Shown: positions 56,833-64,000 of the stretch, in pieces | Position numbering within the stretch: position 1 is the first letter of the stretch | Layout of the letters: every line of letters starts with the position of its first letter | NCBI RefSeq assembly: GCF_020215705.1 | Contig: NZ_JAIWNB010000026.1 | Location: forward strand, 101,347-165,346 | Length of the DNA stretch: 64,000 nt | Direction of reading: 5' to 3' | Origin: Nonomuraea aurantiaca | GTDB lineage: Bacteria; Actinomycetota; Actinomycetes; Streptosporangiales; Streptosporangiaceae | Made by a program: the position numbers and the translations under genes | The notes under the pieces: generated by a model | The model's database searches: none | Seen by the model: only the letters and a program-made list of their open reading frames with translations | What the model was told of the DNA's origin: nothing

Positions 56833-57989
56833 GTATCCATCCGCTGCCCCCGCCGAAGCCGCCGACGGGCATCGGCAGACTGCCGATGGGCCGCTGGTTC
56901 CTCGCCGTCGGCGTGGTGAGCGCCGTGGTGTTCGTCCTGGGCGCCACGCTGATCATGAAGCTGGTCGCCGACGTACGGGAGCGGGCTCTGCGGCCCGACG
57001 TCGCGGTCCAGCTCGACCGGCTGAACGTGGCGCTGATCGTGCTGCTGGCCGTGATGGCCGTGGTGGGGATCGGGCTCGTGTTCATCGTCCGCTACGCCGT
57101 ACTGAAGCCCATCGCCCAGCTGACCGACCAGGTGCGCAAGGTCGCGACGGGTGACTTCGACCATCAGCTGAGCGTGGCGCGGCCGGCGGAGCTGGCCGAG
57201 CTGTCGAGCCACGTCGACTCCATGCGCCGGCGCATCGTGTCGGCCTGGCGGCGGGCCGAGGAGCAGTCCGACGAGCTGCGCAGGTCCAACGGGGAGCTGG
57301 AGCAGTTCGCCTACGTCGCCAGTCACGACCTGCAGGAGCCGCTGCGCAAGGTGGCCAGCTTCACGCAGATGCTGGAGCAGAGGTACGGCGACCGGCTCGA
57401 CGACCGCGCCAAGGAGTACATCCGCTACGCGGTCGACGGCGCCAAGCGCATGCAGCTGCTCATCAACGACCTGCTCGACTTCTCCAGGGTGGGCCGGGTC
57501 ACCGGCGAGCGGGTGGTCACCGACACGGACGCGGCGCTGTCCACGGCCCTGGACAACCTGTCGGCCGCGATCGAGGACACCGGGACGGTCGTCACCCACG
57601 ACGCCATGCCCAAGGTCGTCGGCAACCGGGGCCAGCTCACTCAGCTCTTCCAGAACCTGGTCGAGAACGCCATCAAGTTCCGTTCGGACCTGCCGCCGCG
57701 CGTGCACATCGGCGTCCAGCGAGCCGGGCGGATGTGGGAGTTCAGCTGCTCGGACAACGGGATCGGGGTGGACGCCAAGTACGCCGACCGCATCTTCCTG
57801 ATCTTCCAGCGCCTGCATCCACGGGACGTCTATCCAGGGACCGGCATCGGGCTCGCGCTCTGCCGCAAGATCGTCGAGTATCACGGCGGACAGCTCTGGC
57901 TCGATGGCGGAGACGGCAGCGCCGACAAGGACAAGGGCGCGACGTTCCGCTGGACCCTGCCCGCGGCTGGAGACGAAGATGACGACTGA
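56829..57989 (+). CDS. Sensor histidine kinase (HAMP, HisKA, HATPase)
   Basis: A 386-residue membrane kinase with two helices (FLAVGVVSAVVFVLGATLIMK and LIVLLAVMAVVGIGLVFIVRYAV) enclosing only a very short outer loop. HAMP follows, then a coiled coil into the H-box SHDLQEPLRKVASFTQML, N-box LVENAIKF, G1 DNGIGVD and G2 GTGIGLALC. The DLQEPLR box and lack of a sensory domain are typical of phytochrome-type kinases working with a separate small receiver. It should phosphorylate the receiver encoded next and perhaps the REC-PP2C protein. Confidence 0.88.
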   Translation: MSIHPLPPPKPPTGIGRLPMGRWFLAVGVVSAVVFVLGATLIMKLVADVRERALRPDVAVQLDRLNVALIVLLAVMAVVGIGLVFIVRYAVLKPIAQLTDQVRKVATGDFDHQLSVARPAELAELSSHVDSMRRRIVSAWRRAEEQSDELRRSNGELEQFAYVASHDLQEPLRKVASFTQMLEQRYGDRLDDRAKEYIRYAVDGAKRMQLLINDLLDFSRVGRVTGERVVTDTDAALSTALDNLSAAIEDTGTVVTHDAMPKVVGNRGQLTQLFQNLVENAIKFRSDLPPRVHIGVQRAGRMWEFSCSDNGIGVDAKYADRIFLIFQRLHPRDVYPGTGIGLALCRKIVEYHGGQLWLDGGDGSADKDKGATFRWTLPAAGDEDDD

Positions 57990-58431
57990 CTGGCGGCCGA
58001 TCGAAGTGCTCCTGGTAGAGGACGACCAGGGTGACGTGCTCCTCACCAAGGAGGCGTTCGACTTCAACAAGGTCCGCAACCGCCTGCACGTGGTCAACGA
58101 CGGCGAGCAGGCGATGGCCTTCCTGCGCCGGGAGGACGGCTACCACGACGCGCCGACGCCCGACCTCATCCTGCTCGACCTGAACCTGCCCCGGATGGGC
58201 GGCTTGGAGGTGCTCACCGAGGTGAAGGCCGACACCGAGCTGCGCACGATCCCCGTGGTGATCCTGACGACCTCGGAAGCGGAGGAGGACATCCTGCACA
58301 GCTACCGGCTGCACGCCAATGCGTACGTCTCCAAGCCGGTAGATTTTGAGCAATTTATCCGAGTTGTCCGCCAAATAGACGATTTTTTCGTGACTGTGGT
58401 TAAGCTGCCGAGCAAAGGGCAGCCCACGTGA
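57979..58431 (+). CDS. Single-domain response regulator (Rcp1-like)
   Basis: A 150-residue receiver with no output domain: VLLVEDDQGDVLLTKEAF, phospho-Asp in LILLDLNLPRMGG, TTSEAEEDILHSY and the Lys in YVSKPVDFEQF. The ATG at 57979 overlaps the kinase by 11 bases with GGAGACG upstream. It is likely the phosphoryl carrier between the kinase and a partner. Confidence 0.9.
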   Translation: MTTDWRPIEVLLVEDDQGDVLLTKEAFDFNKVRNRLHVVNDGEQAMAFLRREDGYHDAPTPDLILLDLNLPRMGGLEVLTEVKADTELRTIPVVILTTSEAEEDILHSYRLHANAYVSKPVDFEQFIRVVRQIDDFFVTVVKLPSKGQPT

Positions 58432-58626
58432 CAGGGGTACGTGACAGGAATCACAGCGAGTCATCGAAAAAGTGAGTGACCCTCCTCACAAATCCCGAGG
58501 CGGTCGTCGTAACGTATCCCCCACCAAAGCGCGCCGCGAGCGGAGGCCACGCCCCGCCGTGCACGCGCCAAGCGAACGACCCGGATTCCCTGCGAGCAGG
58601 GTCCGCGGGAGGTGGAGAGGTCCGCG

Positions 58627-59412
58627 ATGACCCAAACGACGCCCGATGCTCCTGTCAGAAGGCAGCGTGCGCAGATCAAGGTGCGCACGCTGCGCACCGA
58701 CAGATGGTGGCTGGCCCCGCTGCTGACGTTCCTGGCACTCAGTGCCTTCCTCGTCTACGGCGTGTGGGCGATCTTCGACGGCAGCTACTACCTCGACCCG
58801 TACATCGCCCCGTTCTCGTCGCCGTGTCTGACGACCTCGTGTGCCGAGGGCGCGCGGCTGTTCGGCTGGGCGCCGATCGGTGACTGGTACACGCTGCCGC
58901 CCGGTCTGCTGATCCTCGGCCTGCCCGGCGGGTTCCGGCTGACCTGCTACTACTACCGCAAGTCCTACTACCGGTCCTTCTGGCTGTCGCCGCCCGCGTG
59001 TGCCGTTCAGGAGCCGCACGGCAAGTACAGCGGCGAGACGCGCTTCCCGCTGATCATGCAGAACATCCACCGGTACTTCTTCTACGCGGCCATCGTCATC
59101 GGCGCGATCCTGAGCTACGACGCGATCCTGGCGGTCGTCCACAAGCCGCTGGGCCTGGGCTCGTGGATCCTGATCGCCAACGCCGTCCTGATCGTCGCCT
59201 ACACGCTGTCGTGCCACTCGTGCCGGCACATCACCGCGGGCCGGCTCAACCACTTCTCCCGGCACCCGCTTCGCTACCGGGCCTGGACCTTCGTCTCCAA
59301 GCTCAACGCCAAGCACCAGCCACTCGCGTGGGCCTCGATGTTCTCCGTCATGGGCGCCGACCTCTACGTCCGCCTGGTCGCCAAGGGCATCATCGCCTTC
59401 CCGTTCGCTTAA
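58627..59412 (+). CDS. Succinate dehydrogenase membrane anchor (operon 2, Sdh1-like)
   Basis: A 261-residue membrane protein with about five helices (WWLAPLLTFLALSAFLVYGVWAIF, YTLPPGLLILGLPGG, YFFYAAIVIGAILSYDAIL, WILIANAVLIVAYTLSCHSC, LAWASMFSVMGADLYVRLVAK). Many Tyr/His in YYYRKSYYRSFWLSPP and CHSCRHITAGR flank the cofactor region. It corresponds, from memory, to Rv0249c of mycobacterial Sdh1. ATG 58627 has GAGAGG upstream. It starts operon 2; the 195-bp leader has a CCCTGC/GCAGGG hairpin. Confidence 0.8.
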   Translation: MTQTTPDAPVRRQRAQIKVRTLRTDRWWLAPLLTFLALSAFLVYGVWAIFDGSYYLDPYIAPFSSPCLTTSCAEGARLFGWAPIGDWYTLPPGLLILGLPGGFRLTCYYYRKSYYRSFWLSPPACAVQEPHGKYSGETRFPLIMQNIHRYFFYAAIVIGAILSYDAILAVVHKPLGLGSWILIANAVLIVAYTLSCHSCRHITAGRLNHFSRHPLRYRAWTFVSKLNAKHQPLAWASMFSVMGADLYVRLVAKGIIAFPFA

Positions 59413-59437
59413 GGCCCTTTCTGTTAGGACATTTTCT

Positions 59438-61327
59438 GTGGAGATCGAGCGTCACGAATACGACGTCGTCGTCATCGGCGCGGGCGGCGCCGGGCTGCGG
59501 GCCGCCATCGAGGCCCGCCAGCAGGGCAAGCGGACGGCGATCGTCTGCAAGTCGCTGTTCGGCAAGGCCCACACGGTCATGGCCGAGGGCGGCGCGGCCG
59601 CCGCGATGGGCAATGTCAACTCCGACGACAACTGGATGGTGCACTTCCGTGACACCATGCGGGGCGGCAAGTTCCTGAACAACTGGCGGATGGCCGAGCT
59701 CCACGCCAAGGAGGCCCCCGACCGGGTCTGGGAGCTGGAGGCGTGGGGCGCGCTGTTCGACCGCACCAAGGACGGCAAGATCAGCCAGCGTAACTTCGGC
59801 GGGCACGAGTACCCCCGGCTGGCCCACGTCGGCGACCGCACCGGGCTGGAGCTGATCCGCACCCTGCAGCAGCGCGTCGTCGCGCTCCAGCAGGAGGACT
59901 TCGAGACGCACGGCGATCACGAGGCCTACATCAAGGTCTTCGCGGAGTGTACGGTCACCCGCCTGCTCAAGGACGGCGACCGCATCTCGGGTGGCTTCGG
60001 CTACTGGCGCGAGTCCGGAAATTTCGTGGTCTTTGATGCGCCCGCCGTCGTGCTCGCGACCGGCGGCATCGGCAAGTCCTACGTGGTCACCTCCAACTCC
60101 TGGGAGTACACCGGTGACGGCCACGCCCTGGCCCTGCTGGCCGGCGCGAAGCTGATCAACATGGAGTTCATCCAGTTCCACCCCACGGGGATGGTCTGGC
60201 CGCCGTCCGTACGCGGCATCCTCGTCACCGAGTCGGTCCGCGGCGACGGCGGCGTGCTGCGCAACTCCAACGGCGAGCGCTTCATGTTCAACTACATCCC
60301 CGAGGTGTTCAAGGACAAGTACGCCACCACCGAGGAGGAGGGCGACCGCTGGTACACCGACCAGGCCAACAACCGCCGTCCCCCGGAGCTGCTGCCGCGT
60401 GACGAGGTGGCTCGGGCGATCAACTCCGAGGTGAAGGCGGGGCGCGGCTCTCCCCAGGGCGGCGTCTTCCTCGACGTGTCCAGCCGACTCCCGGCCGAGG
60501 AGATCAAGCGGCGGCTGCCGTCGATGCACCACCAGTTCAAGGAGCTGGCCGACGTCGACATCACCGCCGAGCCCATGCAGGTGGGCCCGACCTGCCACTA
60601 CATCATGGGCGGCGTCGAGGTCGACGCCGACACCGGCGCGGCGGCCGTGCCGGGGCTCTTCGCCGCGGGCGAGGTCTCGGGCGGCATGCACGGCTCCAAC
60701 CGCCTGGGCGGCAACTCGCTGTCCGACCTGCTGGTCTTCGGCCGCCGGGCGGGCGCCGGAGCCGCCGCGTACATCGACGGCCTGCCCGCCAGGCCCAAGG
60801 TGAGCCAGGAGCTGGTGGAGGAGGCGCACGCCGAGGCGCTGGCGCCGCTGGGCCGCTCCGGCGAGAACCCCTACGAGGTGCACCACGAGCTGCAGCGGAC
60901 GATGAACGAGCTCGTCGGCATCATCCGCAAGGCCGAAGAGGTGTCCGAGGCCCTGGAGGCCGTGGAGAAGCTCAAGGAGCGGGTGCAGCTGGTCGGCGCG
61001 GCCGGCTCGCGGATCTACAACCCCGGCTGGCACCTGGCGATCGACCTGCGCAACATGGTCCTCGTCTCGGAGTGCGTGGCGCGGGCCGCGCTGCTGCGCG
61101 AGGAGAGCCGCGGCGGGCACACCCGTGACGACTTCCCCGGCATGAACCCGGCATGGCGCCGCAAGCTGCTCGTGTGCTCGACGGAGGACGGCTCGTCCGT
61201 CACGGTCGAGGAGAAGACGCAGCCTACGATGGCCGACCACCTGATCAAGCTGTTCGACCGGGACGAGCTGGCGAAATACCTCACCGACGAAGAGATGACC
61301 GAGTTCGACGGGATCGCAAAGTCATGA
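59438..61327 (+). CDS. sdhA: Succinate dehydrogenase/fumarate reductase flavoprotein (operon 2)
   Basis: A 629-residue FAD subunit: YDVVVIGAGGAGLRAAIEAR, AHTVMAEGGAAAAMGN, EFIQFHPTGM, the catalytic Arg region in LLPRDEVARAI, HYIMGGVEV and GGMHGSNRLGGNSLSDLLVFGRRAG. It is only distantly like the SdhA of operon 1. GTG 59438 is taken; the stop overlaps sdhB (ATGA). It belongs to the Sdh1-type enzyme described for mycobacteria. Confidence 0.92.
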   Translation: MEIERHEYDVVVIGAGGAGLRAAIEARQQGKRTAIVCKSLFGKAHTVMAEGGAAAAMGNVNSDDNWMVHFRDTMRGGKFLNNWRMAELHAKEAPDRVWELEAWGALFDRTKDGKISQRNFGGHEYPRLAHVGDRTGLELIRTLQQRVVALQQEDFETHGDHEAYIKVFAECTVTRLLKDGDRISGGFGYWRESGNFVVFDAPAVVLATGGIGKSYVVTSNSWEYTGDGHALALLAGAKLINMEFIQFHPTGMVWPPSVRGILVTESVRGDGGVLRNSNGERFMFNYIPEVFKDKYATTEEEGDRWYTDQANNRRPPELLPRDEVARAINSEVKAGRGSPQGGVFLDVSSRLPAEEIKRRLPSMHHQFKELADVDITAEPMQVGPTCHYIMGGVEVDADTGAAAVPGLFAAGEVSGGMHGSNRLGGNSLSDLLVFGRRAGAGAAAYIDGLPARPKVSQELVEEAHAEALAPLGRSGENPYEVHHELQRTMNELVGIIRKAEEVSEALEAVEKLKERVQLVGAAGSRIYNPGWHLAIDLRNMVLVSECVARAALLREESRGGHTRDDFPGMNPAWRRKLLVCSTEDGSSVTVEEKTQPTMADHLIKLFDRDELAKYLTDEEMTEFDGIAKS

Positions 61328-62076
61328 GCTACAAGGCAAAGTTCAAGGTATGGCGCGGTGAGGGCGGTGAGGGCAAGCTCGAGGACTTCACCGTCGAGGT
61401 GAACGAGGGCGAGGTCGTCCTCGACATCATCCACCGCCTGCAGGCCACGCAGGCGCCGGACCTGGCGGTCCGCTGGAACTGCAAGGCCGGCAAGTGCGGC
61501 TCCTGCTCGATGGAGATCAACGGGAAGCCCCGGCTGGGCTGCATGACGCGGATGTCCACCTTCACCGAGGACGAGACGATCACCGTCACGCCGATGCGTA
61601 CGTTCCCCGTCATCAAGGACCTCGTCACCGACGTCTCGTTCAACTACGAGAAGGCACGGGAGATCCCGTCCTTCACCCCGCCGGAGGGTGTGCGGCCGGG
61701 CGAATACCGGATGAAGCAGGTCGACGTCGAGCGGTCCCAGGAGTTCCGCAAGTGCATCGAATGCTTCATGTGCAACAACATCTGCCACGTCATCCGCGAC
61801 CACGAGGAGAACAAGCCCGCCTTCGCCGGGCCGCGCTTCCTCATGCGCATCGCGGAGCTGGACATGCACCCGTACGACGTGGCGGACCGGCAGGAATCAG
61901 CCCAGGAGGAGCACGGGCTGGGCTACTGCAACATCACCAAGTGCTGCACCGAGGTCTGCCCCGAGCACATCAAGATCACTGACAACGCGCTCATCCCGAT
62001 GAAGGAGCGCGTGGCCGATCGCAAGTACGACCCGATCGTGTGGCTGGGCAACAAGATCTTCAAGCGCGCCAAGTAA
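61324..62076 (+). CDS. sdhB: Succinate dehydrogenase/fumarate reductase iron-sulfur subunit (operon 2)
   Basis: A 250-residue subunit with 2Fe-2S (CKAGKCGSC...GC), 4Fe-4S (CIECFMCNNICH) and 3Fe-4S (CNITKCCTEVCPEHI) sites. The ATG overlaps the sdhA stop, so translation is coupled. It is the last gene of the operon and is followed 14 bases later by a strong terminator. Confidence 0.92.
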   Translation: MSYKAKFKVWRGEGGEGKLEDFTVEVNEGEVVLDIIHRLQATQAPDLAVRWNCKAGKCGSCSMEINGKPRLGCMTRMSTFTEDETITVTPMRTFPVIKDLVTDVSFNYEKAREIPSFTPPEGVRPGEYRMKQVDVERSQEFRKCIECFMCNNICHVIRDHEENKPAFAGPRFLMRIAELDMHPYDVADRQESAQEEHGLGYCNITKCCTEVCPEHIKITDNALIPMKERVADRKYDPIVWLGNKIFKRAK

Positions 62077-62090
62077 CGTCGTACCGAACC

Positions 62091-62125
62091 AGGCCGGTGA
62101 GGACTTCCTCACCGGCCTTTTTCTT
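62091..62125 (+). terminator. Rho-independent terminator of sdh operon 2
   Basis: AGGCCGGTGAGGA and TCCTCACCGGCCT form a 13-base perfect stem followed by TTTTCTT. It is the clearest intrinsic terminator in the window. Confidence 0.92.
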
Positions 62126-62134
62126 ACGACTTTA

Positions 62135-62166
62135 TGACTTGTTTTGCTAAAGTGGTCAACAAGTCA
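62135..62166. promoter_or_regulatory. Palindromic operator candidate before tetR
   Basis: TGACTTGTT (62135-62143) and AACAAGTCA (62158-62166) are perfect 9-bp arms with a 14-base spacer, ending 15 bases before the tetR start. The position suits autoregulation by the TetR protein. Confidence 0.6.
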
Positions 62167-62181
62167 CATGGAGGTCGCACG

Positions 62182-62877
62182 ATGGCGCTGGGACGACCGA
62201 GCGAGGCGGCCGACCGCGCCGACCGGATCCTCGACGCGGCGGCCGAGCTGACCGTGCGCCTCGGGGTTAGCAAGGTGACGATCGACGACATCGCCCAGCG
62301 GGCCGACATCGGCAAGGGCACCGTCTACCTGCACTGGCGTACCAAACAGCAGCTCTTCGAGGCCCTGTTCGTGCGCGAGGCCATCATCTACGTCGAGACG
62401 CTGCTGGGGGAGTTGCGCCGCGACCCGGCCGTGGTGCTGCCCCACCGCATGCTCAGCACGCTGTTCCTGGTGAGCTGCCGCCGGCCGGTGCTGCGGGCGC
62501 TCCTCGCCGGCGACCTGCCGCTCCTCCAGGGCCGGATGGCGGACAGCGCGACGCGCAGCCACGAGTTGCTCGCCACCGCGCGCTTCCACGAGGTGATGCT
62601 CCGCCACGGCCTGCTCCGCGACGACGTCGAGCACCTGATCTACGGCCTGACCGCGACGCAGGCGAGCTTCTACCTGCTCGGCACCGTCGTCACGGTGCCC
62701 GACGAGCCGGACCCTGAGGCCAAGGCCAGGGTGCTCGCGCACATCGTCCGGCACGCGTACGAGCCGGCCGAGCAGCCCGACGCGCAGACGATCGCCGCCG
62801 CCGCCGCGGAGATCATCGCCGCCTCGGAAGCCCTGCTACCGCCGTACCGGGAGTGGCTCTACGCCGCACACCCCTGA
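62182..62877 (+). CDS. TetR family transcriptional regulator
   Basis: A 231-residue regulator. The HTH is ADRILDAAAELTVRLGVSKVTIDDIAQRADIGKGTVYLHWRTKQQLFEALF; the ligand domain is Leu-rich and helical. ATG 62182 has GGAGG seven bases upstream. The next gene, a short-chain dehydrogenase, starts 14 bases after its stop, so both are likely under the palindromic operator. Confidence 0.9.
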   Translation: MALGRPSEAADRADRILDAAAELTVRLGVSKVTIDDIAQRADIGKGTVYLHWRTKQQLFEALFVREAIIYVETLLGELRRDPAVVLPHRMLSTLFLVSCRRPVLRALLAGDLPLLQGRMADSATRSHELLATARFHEVMLRHGLLRDDVEHLIYGLTATQASFYLLGTVVTVPDEPDPEAKARVLAHIVRHAYEPAEQPDAQTIAAAAAEIIAASEALLPPYREWLYAAHP

Positions 62878-62891
62878 CGAAAGGTCGTTCC

Positions 62892-63728
62892 ATGGCAGCC
62901 AAGATCTGCCTCGTCACAGGCGCTTCGGCCGGCATCGGCCGCGCCACCGCACTCGAACTGCTGCGTGCCGGCCACACGGTGTACGGCGTGGCCCGGCGCG
63001 TCGACCGGCTGGAGGACATCCGCAAGGCCGGCGGCCACACCCTCGCGATGGACGTCACCAAGGAGGAGGACCTGCGCCGCGTCGTCGACACCATCCTCGC
63101 CGAGCAGTCGCGCATCGACGTGCTGGTGAACAACGCCGGCGTCGGCGTGTACGGGGCCGCCGAGGACGTGCCGCTCGACACCGCGCGCCACCAGTTCGAG
63201 GTCAACCTGTTCGGGCCCGCCCGGCTGATCCAGCTGGTCCTGCCGGGGATGCGCGAGCACCACTCCGGCACGATCATCAACGTCTCCTCGATCGCCGGGG
63301 TGATCTCGCTCCCGCTCGGCGCCTGGTACCACGCCTCCAAACACGCCCTGGAAGGCTATTCCGACACCCTGCGCCAGGAGGTCGGCCGTTTCGGCATCAA
63401 GGTGGTGGTCGTCCAGCCCGGCCTGATCAAGACGGAGTTCGAGTCGAGCACGCCCCGCGACCTGAGAGAGGTCTCCGGCAAGGGCGCCTACGCCTCGGTC
63501 GCGCACGCGATGGCGGACCGCGCGGAAGCCGCCTTCGCCGGGAAGAACAAGGCCTCGGATCCCTCCGTGGTCGCCCAGGCCATTCGCACGGCCATCGACG
63601 CCAAGGCCCCCAAGCCGCGGTACGCCGTCGGCTACCTGGCCAAACTCCTCCTGAGTGGGGGTTTAGGCATGGCTCGTTGGCATGTGCCCGCTTTGTGGTC
63701 GCAGGCTTTTGGGCTCTTCGTCCTATAG
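62892..63728 (+). CDS. Short-chain dehydrogenase/reductase, C-terminus possibly altered
   Basis: A 278-residue SDR with VTGASAGIGRATALELL (NAD(P) motif), NNAGVGVYG, the catalytic Ser in INVSSIAGVI and the YHASK motif (Tyr, Lys). GHTVYGVARRVDRLEDI suggests NADP(H). The last ~25 residues (LLLSGGLGMARWHVPALWSQAFGLFVL) do not look like an SDR end, and GC falls from about position 63650, where transposon-like DNA begins. The original C-terminus may have been replaced by insertion. It is likely co-regulated with tetR. Confidence 0.82.
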   Translation: MAAKICLVTGASAGIGRATALELLRAGHTVYGVARRVDRLEDIRKAGGHTLAMDVTKEEDLRRVVDTILAEQSRIDVLVNNAGVGVYGAAEDVPLDTARHQFEVNLFGPARLIQLVLPGMREHHSGTIINVSSIAGVISLPLGAWYHASKHALEGYSDTLRQEVGRFGIKVVVVQPGLIKTEFESSTPRDLREVSGKGAYASVAHAMADRAEAAFAGKNKASDPSVVAQAIRTAIDAKAPKPRYAVGYLAKLLLSGGLGMARWHVPALWSQAFGLFVL

Positions 63729-63877
63729 GTATAGATTTGCTCATTCCTCATCGCCGATGAGGGCGCCTGCTTGATTATCAAATGACGCTCGAATTCCGTC
63801 TGGTCTAGAAATGCGGTAGAAGCTCCCGACCGGTCGAGGGCCACTACCGATCACATGTATCGGGTAGAAGTTCCGCC

Positions 63878-64000
63878 ATGAGCGAGCGGAAGCCGTACCC
63901 CAGTGACATATCCGACGCCCGCTGGGCCTTAATCGAACCCACCTTAACCGCCTGGCGGCAGGCCAGACTCGACCGCCGGCCCACCGGCCAACCGGCCTCG
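63878..64000 (+). mobile_element. IS5-family-like transposase, N-terminal fragment cut by window edge
   Basis: 41 codons are visible from ATG 63878: SERKPYPSDISDARWALIEP then TLTAWRQARLDRRPTGQPAS. This is the N-terminus of IS5-like transposases common in actinomycetes (DxRWxLIEP). The frame continues beyond the window. The upstream 150 bases are relatively AT-rich, with two GGTAGAAG(C/T)TCC boxes (63815 and 63864) that may be element-end or promoter sequence. Confidence 0.75.

Noticed and set aside
58468..58490. Rex-like redox operator upstream of sdh operon 2
   Set aside because: TTGTGAG is followed by GAGGG and TCACTCAC, so only one half-site fits the Rex consensus; too weak to list.

Overview
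The window is GC-rich, densely coded DNA from a mycothiol-producing actinomycete. The evidence is an mshB gene, a sigE-rseA-htrA-tatB stress locus, a DapC/D/E lysine and meso-DAP branch, two succinate dehydrogenases of actinobacterial type, GTG/TTG starts and 1-4 bp gene overlaps. A Streptosporangiales host (Nonomuraea-like) is my inference. No rRNA, tRNA or CRISPR array was seen.

Layout. 1-2.9 kb: the 3' end of a type I polyketide synthase (KR, then DH, then an NRPS-like carrier) facing a type II thioesterase, the edge of a biosynthetic cluster that continues to the left. 3.0-8.5 kb: a TSUP permease, then tatB, htrA, rseA and sigE on the minus strand with a divergent O-methyltransferase, an order I recall from mycobacteria. 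8.6-12.6 kb: pepA, a DUF3117 protein, a paaX-echA pair and tag. 12.6-20.1 kb: a DivIVA-like protein, two LOG-family proteins, dapD-dapE, a lysozyme-like secreted protein, a DUF4178 protein, dapC and ferredoxin. 20.2-22.4 kb: an SH3-like miniprotein, a solute-binding lipoprotein and a methyltransferase.

22.5-28.3 kb holds the most unusual unit: three co-directional genes. Two are paralogous proteins sharing N- and C-terminal domains; one of them carries a sigma-70 region-4-like helix-turn-helix and a winged-helix-like segment. They flank a UvrD/Rep-type helicase with a RelE/ParE-like N-terminus. I do not recognise this as a named system. 28.4-42 kb: a cysteinyl-tRNA synthetase-like gene, a penicillin acylase, membrane and MBL-fold proteins, a Thr/Pro-rich secreted protein, a flavin reductase, DUF6113-mshB, an S9 peptidase and a TAP-like hydrolase. 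42.3-45.8 kb: a heterodimeric ABC exporter whose two subunits have complementary degenerate ATPase motifs. 46-51 kb: small accessory genes (APH-like, GNAT, a decayed AraC-family fragment, a secreted propeller-like protein, two methyltransferases). 51.2-62.1 kb: two complete succinate dehydrogenase/fumarate reductase operons bracketing a LysR regulator and a three-gene phosphorelay. 62.1-64 kb: tetR-SDR, then the start of a transposase at the right edge.

A theme not explained by genes is intergenic repetition. A 124-bp inverted pair flanks tatB and has further copies nearby and at 36 kb. Degenerate copies of gene 3' ends lie downstream of tatB, pepA, the acylase, mshB and perhaps the GNAT gene. 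Two 14-nt-period degenerate minisatellites lie on either side of the ABC operon. All family assignments are from reading translated motifs and from memory of families; no database search was run.
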